The notes under the pieces: model-generated
What the model was told of the DNA's origin: nothing
Seen by the model: the letters and a program-made list of their open reading frames with translations, nothing else
Databases searched by the model: none
Source of the DNA: Tachypleus tridentatus
Lineage: Eukaryota > Arthropoda > Merostomata > Xiphosura > Limulidae
Assembly (NCBI RefSeq): GCF_004210375.1
Contig: NC_134834.1
Coordinates: 140,153,009-140,217,008 of the forward strand
Reading direction: 5' to 3'
Length of the DNA: 64,000 bases
Position numbers and translations under genes: made by a program
In this document: positions 1 to 64,000 of the stretch, piece after piece
Numbering within the stretch: position 1 is the first letter of the stretch
How the letters are laid out: each line of letters starts with the position of its first letter

Positions 1-2114
1 TGATAAATATTGTATGTAAATGACAAAAACATATTGTTATGTTTGTGGTAATCCTTTTTCTAAATTTGATCTAAGTAACATTTTATTTTTTCCATTTTTG
101 CGTGATAGAAAAAAAATGAATATTATTTTTTGAAATGCGCCTACTCAATTGTGGGAAATCCGTTATTAAGATTAAAGCAATTTTCATAAAGTTTAGATTC
201 GCTGGCCTGTGTTATTTGAGTTTAATGTAATGTCCATAATTGCAATGAATGTTTCATCGGCATTTCAGATGTTAATAGATAATATCTTACGAAGCTTAGG
301 CAAGTTTGCCACAACTTGCATAAATGACATTGGCATAAACACTAATTAATAGGATGCGCATCTGAGAGTGTTGTAGGAAGTACTAAACAAGTTTATTAAA
401 CCAAGTTTAAATGCAAAACCAAGTAAATGCATGTCTGAGATAAATTGCATAGGGTATTTAGGTAATATGGTGGGTAAAGGATTTATTTCCCTTTTGGAAG
501 CAAGGTGAAGCTTTAGTCATAGAAACGGACCATAATCTTTTAATACGGTTACTCAGAGTGAAAAAAAAACCAAAAAAAACTGCTCTAATAGAGTACGTTA
601 CTAGAGGGGTTTAATTTTACATTATGTTATAGAACAGCAAGTGGTCATCGAAACGCAGACACCCTCTTGAACTTGAGTTGTTGATATAAACGTGTGACCT
701 TGCTGTAATTAAAACTTGTGTATATTGTATATAGATTAGAAGGATTAAAATCCATCCAGCTAGGGTTAAGGAAGGTGTTGCGTGTGAATGTTTGTGTATT
801 TGAAATGAATGTAAGTGTGAGAATTTGTGAATGTATTGATGGAACTTTAAAAAATAAAGGTGTATTTAAAACAGAAGATATTTCCTTAATAATTGTAGAT
901 GGATATACATATATATTTAGTTATATAAACAAAAAATGATCGTGAACTTGTTTAAATGTTGTAATAATAAAGTTTATAAAATATCTACACAAAGACTTGA
1001 GCAGTAAAGTGAGATATGTAAAGAATGAAATTATCGGTATTTCACCAAAAACTGTTAGTTGTGAAATAATCTAAAGAAGATTGTGGTGACACACTAGAGA
1101 ATGCGATAACATCGAGATTAGATTGTACACAGTCGAGACTGAGTACAATCAAAATTGTTGAAAGTGGCTGGTCTTTGGTTAGTCTCTAAGGAATTAGAAA
1201 ATTATAGTACTCGAACCCCTTAGAAAATTATTAGAGTAAAGTGGTCGCTTAACTTTTAAATTTCAACATTATACGGACTACAAAACCTTCTATAGTTGTT
1301 CAAACATTATAATCCGAAACACGGGAAACAGGTGCAAGGTGAAAAAGAGAAGAGCCTAGATCGACGTAGGTTTGATAAAAAGGGATATAGAGGAGTTCAA
1401 TGAAATAATGGGAACAGATAAAGATAACAACTAATATGCTGTTAGCAAAGAAAGAAAAACTGGTTATTAAATTTATGTGTTATTGATTGCCAGTAATAAA
1501 AAGCGGTATGTTTTGTTTACAGCATTATGTCATTTCCTGACATCGTAAGTACAACATACGTAAAGTTTATGAACTCAAGGTGAGAAAGTTAAATAAGACA
1601 TAAACAGGAATGATCAGAAAAATTAGTAAATATCCCGTAGTTAACCATATTAATAGCTAAGCCATGTTAATATACCAATCATATACTTGTACCAGTTGTT
1701 TTGCAGATGTGGAAAGACAAATATTAATTTTCACCTTCCTTGTTTTGTGACTTCATGATACCGGTGCAGGTGTTTCAAAACATCACTTGTCTAGAAGTGT
1801 TGTACACTCAGGTAATACTTAAGAAAAGCAAAAAGTTGTATGTCAGTTGAGGAAGGGCTGTCGAACAAGAGAACATTAGAACATATTCCTCTTTTGATGG
1901 TGTTTAGTATCTAAAAAACGTGTAACTTTCATTATTGTGTAGTATAGTGTACCTGAACATTTCATTTTAATCTTTCTTCAATAAGACCTTGATTGTAATA
2001 TATTACTTATAAACCAGTACTATCAAAAGTTGCCACGTTCTTTACGTGCATTTTTGTTTTGAAAAGACATAACCTTAAAATATATTAAAAATAATGTCAC
2101 CAGCTTTTAAAACT
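1..2114. other. Gene-free region with an old dispersed repeat
   Basis: No convincing coding sequence. Positions about 261-1490 are a diverged direct repeat of 59066-59875, sharing phrases such as TTGCATAAATG and ACCAAGTAAA. It reads as an old transposon relic of unknown class. Confidence 0.45.
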
Positions 2115-2126
2115 TTATAACATTTA

Positions 2127-2299
2127 TATATCTCAGAACGGCTTGAATGGGTATTAACACTTTACTGATAAGGAGAGAACAAGGAGATGATCCAGGAAGA
2201 TCAAACGTTGTTCTCTCCTTATCAATAAAAGTGTTAATTCCCTTACCAGCCGTTCTGAGATATATTTTTATTTCAAGTGGGTTTCTCGTCATCAAGAAT
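2127..2299. mobile_element. Foldback element F1 with 12-bp target duplication
   Basis: Long inverted arms (about 2126-2182 and 2207-2265) carry CAGAACGGC and TAAGGAGAGAACAA on one side and their complements on the other. The insert is flanked by the direct repeat TTATAACATTTA at 2115-2126 and 2300-2311. One end reads GATGACGAGAAACCCACTTG on the minus strand, as in other copies. Confidence 0.8.
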
Positions 2300-2344
2300 T
2301 TATAACATTTAATTTGTACCTATACAAGTTATTTGTGTGAGTGT

Positions 2345-2613
2345 TTGTTTTGGAATTTCGCGCAAAGCTACAAGAAGGCTATTTGCGATAGCCATCACTA
2401 ATTTAGTAGTGTAAGACTAGAGGGAAGGCAGCTAGACGTCACCACCCATCGTCAACTCTTGGGCTACTATTTTACCAACGAATAGCAGGATTGACTGTCA
2501 CATTATAGCACCCCCCGGCTGAAAGGGCGAGCATGTTTGGTGCGACGGGAATTCGAACCCGCGACCGTCGGATTACGGGTCGAACGCCTTAACTTACCTG
2601 GCCATGCCGGGCC
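2345..2613 (-). repeat. tRNA-derived SINE, family 1
   Basis: Head GGCCCGGCATGGCCAGGTAA and a box-B-like GGGTTCGAATTCCCG on the minus strand. The body holds CCCAAGAGTTGACG, and the end is GCTTTGCGCGAAATTCC. It lies head-to-head with the next copy. Confidence 0.93.
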
Positions 2614-2770
2614 TTTGTGTGAGTGTGATGTTTCTTGTAATTTTATGTTAATGATGGGAATCTCAACTATTTGTTTTGAATACGAGTATAGATATTAATG
2701 TTGTCATAACGACCAAGATCGCTGAATCCTGTATTAATTTTGTGTTCCATATGTAAATCGCACTATGGTT

Positions 2771-3031
2771 GGCCCGGCATGGCCAACGCGTGTTAAGGCG
2801 TGCGACTCGTAATCGTAATGCGGGTTCGCATCCCCGTCGCGCCAAACATGTTCGCCCTTTCCGCCGTGGGGGCGTTATAATGTGACGGTCAATCCCATTA
2901 TTCGTTGGTAAAAGAGTAGCCCAAGAGTTGGCGGTGGGTGGTGATGACTAGCTGCCTTCCCTCTAGTCTTACACTGCTAAATTAGGGACGGCTAGCACAG
3001 GTAGCTTTGTGCGAAATTTAAAAAAAAAAAA
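2771..3031 (+). repeat. tRNA-derived SINE, family 1
   Basis: Complete copy with head GGCCCGGCATGGCCAACGCG, anticodon-like ACTCGTAATC, body and an A-rich tail. Confidence 0.93.
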
Positions 3032-5023
3032 CAATCGCACTAGGGTTCATTTTACTTTTACGAAAGTATATTTTTAGTTTTTAAATTTTAAGAACAGCGC
3101 CCTATAATGACTTGGCATTTGTAAATTATTTTTTGTTCACCATGTACAAGGATGACCACTGTATAATTCTAATAAATATGTAAGATATAAAACATACTGA
3201 TTAAACCTTACAGTATTAATGTTTATTTTTTATTTGAGTTTAATCAGTTACATAGTTATCAACAAAAGAAAGTAATAGGGAAAGGCACACGGGTAAGATA
3301 AATTATATATTTATATAATACTATATTATTTACAGTTACTCCTTTTGACATAATATATATTTTCCTCAAACTATTTCCCTTATTCTATTTCACAAAAATT
3401 GAAAACATTATTTCCCCTACTATGTAAAACTTCACAAAGAAATTTTATCCAATAAGCCATCATCAGGTCATTGAACAAAATTACACAAAATCTTCTTTCA
3501 CTGCAATCACCAGTGTGAAATTTGAATGAAAATATTTTACTGCTTAATAAATATATCAGTGTTCTTTCTTGAAAGTAGTACTAATTACGTCAAAACACAA
3601 TGGTGCTTTACGATATTGAGCACTAAATGCTCAAAGTTTATCAGCCTTATGTAAAAAGTGAAGATATAAACTCTTACAAAAAGAATGAGAAATTTTGTGC
3701 TGACGACATTTTGTTTTCAGAACAGAATTCATTCAGTTGTATTAATTTAACAATTGCTTTTTGCTATTGTTATATATTTTATACTAATGAGTAATTATTA
3801 AAAATACAAATAATGTATGACAAAAAGCTAATTCATCATGTTGTTATTAACATCTCGATTTGGAATTTGTTTACAAACTATGCGTTTATTGGTTTCTTTG
3901 TGAAACGTTTATAGTTGCTTACATGTGTAGAAAATTGCAGTATTAAAATTATTTGTAACTAACAATTCACCTCTGTAAATGATTTTCATCTATCTAGTAT
4001 ATTTCACGATTTCCCCTTCAGAAATCATAATTAGTAGCAATATAAATGGTCCTCAAGAAACGACATTTTTTCTAAAATAAAAAAAAATTACTAACATTTT
4101 CTAATGTAAAAGAAAAGTCATGTGTGTGGGGTTTAAATCCCGTAATAAAATTAACACAATTTACTTAAAGTAAGTCTTCAGAGAACAAAGAATGATAAAT
4201 TACAACAAAAAATAAGAAACTCTGATTCTTCAGTAGGCCACACTATGCATCTTGCATAATTAAATTATTTTACAGGAAGGAGTGAGTGATTTTTGTGTAT
4301 AAATAAATATAACTTTTTAAGCTAATCCGTTAACAAGCACGTTACCTTTGGCGCTGACTGAGCTCATCTTAGTGCGGTTGACCAACACTACTTTTAATGT
4401 AATAACCAAAACTGATTATTGGTATTGGGAAAACCATATACAGCACACACATATATATATATAACAATAATATTGCATTATAAAAACCTTCTCTTTAGAT
4501 ACTAATAAACTTCAAATGTGCTATTTCAGTCTTAAATTAAAATATAATTCCATCTTTCAAGTAAACATTGAGTGATTTTTAAACTTGCACAAAGGGAAAA
4601 CTCAAAACTCATATTTTTTAAACATCTACAGATCTATATATATATATATTAGTAAAGAATTTTAAAATACATCAGGAATAAATCTATGGTCTTATATTAA
4701 AAAGATCAAATCGAATATATAAAGCTGTTCATAGAATACATATATACACATACATTCAGAACATCCTGTTCACTTAGTACTACTGGTAGTAAATACATAA
4801 ATTATTGAAATATACAACTGTTTTATACACATTAAAACATCAATTTAAAAAAACAATATTGATACTTTATATATATATATTTCATTTTAGTAAGTATCAA
4901 TATTTTCTATTCTTATTGAACTTGAAAAACGTGAGTAAAAATTTAAGAAGTAATTAAGTTGAAACACCAGTTTTCAATTTCATTGTTAATTTGTTTTGAT
5001 ATCTGAAAATAATCAAAATGTTA
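3032..5023 (-). other. Downstream region and likely 3' UTR of otoferlin
   Basis: No gene is visible here. On the minus strand the first poly(A)-type hexamers after the stop are ATTAAA at 4393-4398 and AATAAA at 3885-3890. Which is used, if either, cannot be told from sequence. Several short TA runs occur (about 4450, 4638 and 4872). Confidence 0.4.

Positions 5024-64000
<58,977 letters not shown>

Noticed and set aside
718..939. 73-codon plus-strand frame
   Set aside because: It starts at GTG, has no recognisable motif and lies in AT-rich repeat-like DNA. A chance frame is likely.
2771..2843. Possible tRNA gene
   Set aside because: tRNA-like head of a SINE: body and A-rich tail follow, and the same unit recurs many times. 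No stand-alone tRNA was found in the window.

Overview
The window is animal nuclear DNA: AT-rich, with GT-AG introns, tRNA-derived SINEs, Tc1-type transposons and a Ty3/gypsy remnant, and no bacterial-style gene packing. My best guess is a chelicerate, perhaps a horseshoe crab. This rests on the look of the abundant tRNA-derived SINE and on an arthropod-type multicopy ORF; both are recollection, not a search.

One host gene fills almost the whole window on the minus strand: the C-terminal part of an otoferlin-type ferlin. I could place 30 coding exons from 63901..64000 (open at the window edge) to the stop codon at 5024. All exon junctions agree in phase and give 1,360 residues in one frame. 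The order is acidic linker, FerB region, C2D, a degenerate C2-like domain, a charged linker, C2E, C2F and a single C-terminal transmembrane anchor. Ferlins of this type are tail-anchored vesicle proteins that couple Ca2+ to membrane fusion. The N-terminal C2 domains and FerA should lie beyond position 64000. One intron uses a GC donor.

The introns and the 5 kb downstream of the stop hold most of the other content. There are two tRNA-derived SINE families (about 11 and 7 copies). There are four Tc1-like transposons of three kinds: 23624-25089 and 28894-30044 (same family, opposite orientations, the second internally deleted), 44653-45832, and 57075-58316. A decayed Ty3/gypsy element (36692-40870) has recognisable LTRs and a gag, integrase, RT/RNase H order, with integrase before RT. 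A 3' fragment of an uncharacterised multicopy arthropod ORF lies inside it, and a second 3' fragment of the same unit interrupts one Tc1 element. A solo LTR related to the gypsy LTR is split by a Tc1 element. There is also a 54-bp minisatellite and two smaller degenerate tandem arrays.

The most unusual element is a family of short foldback elements at 2127, 12386, 17005, 28612, 33240, 34764, 52255 and 59690. They share a hairpin core that resembles a hammerhead ribozyme (CTGANGA, stem-loop, GAAACG), and several are flanked by 12-17 bp target-site duplications. They look like a non-autonomous retroposon, possibly related to Penelope-like elements. No bacterial-type operon, CRISPR array or complete second gene was found.
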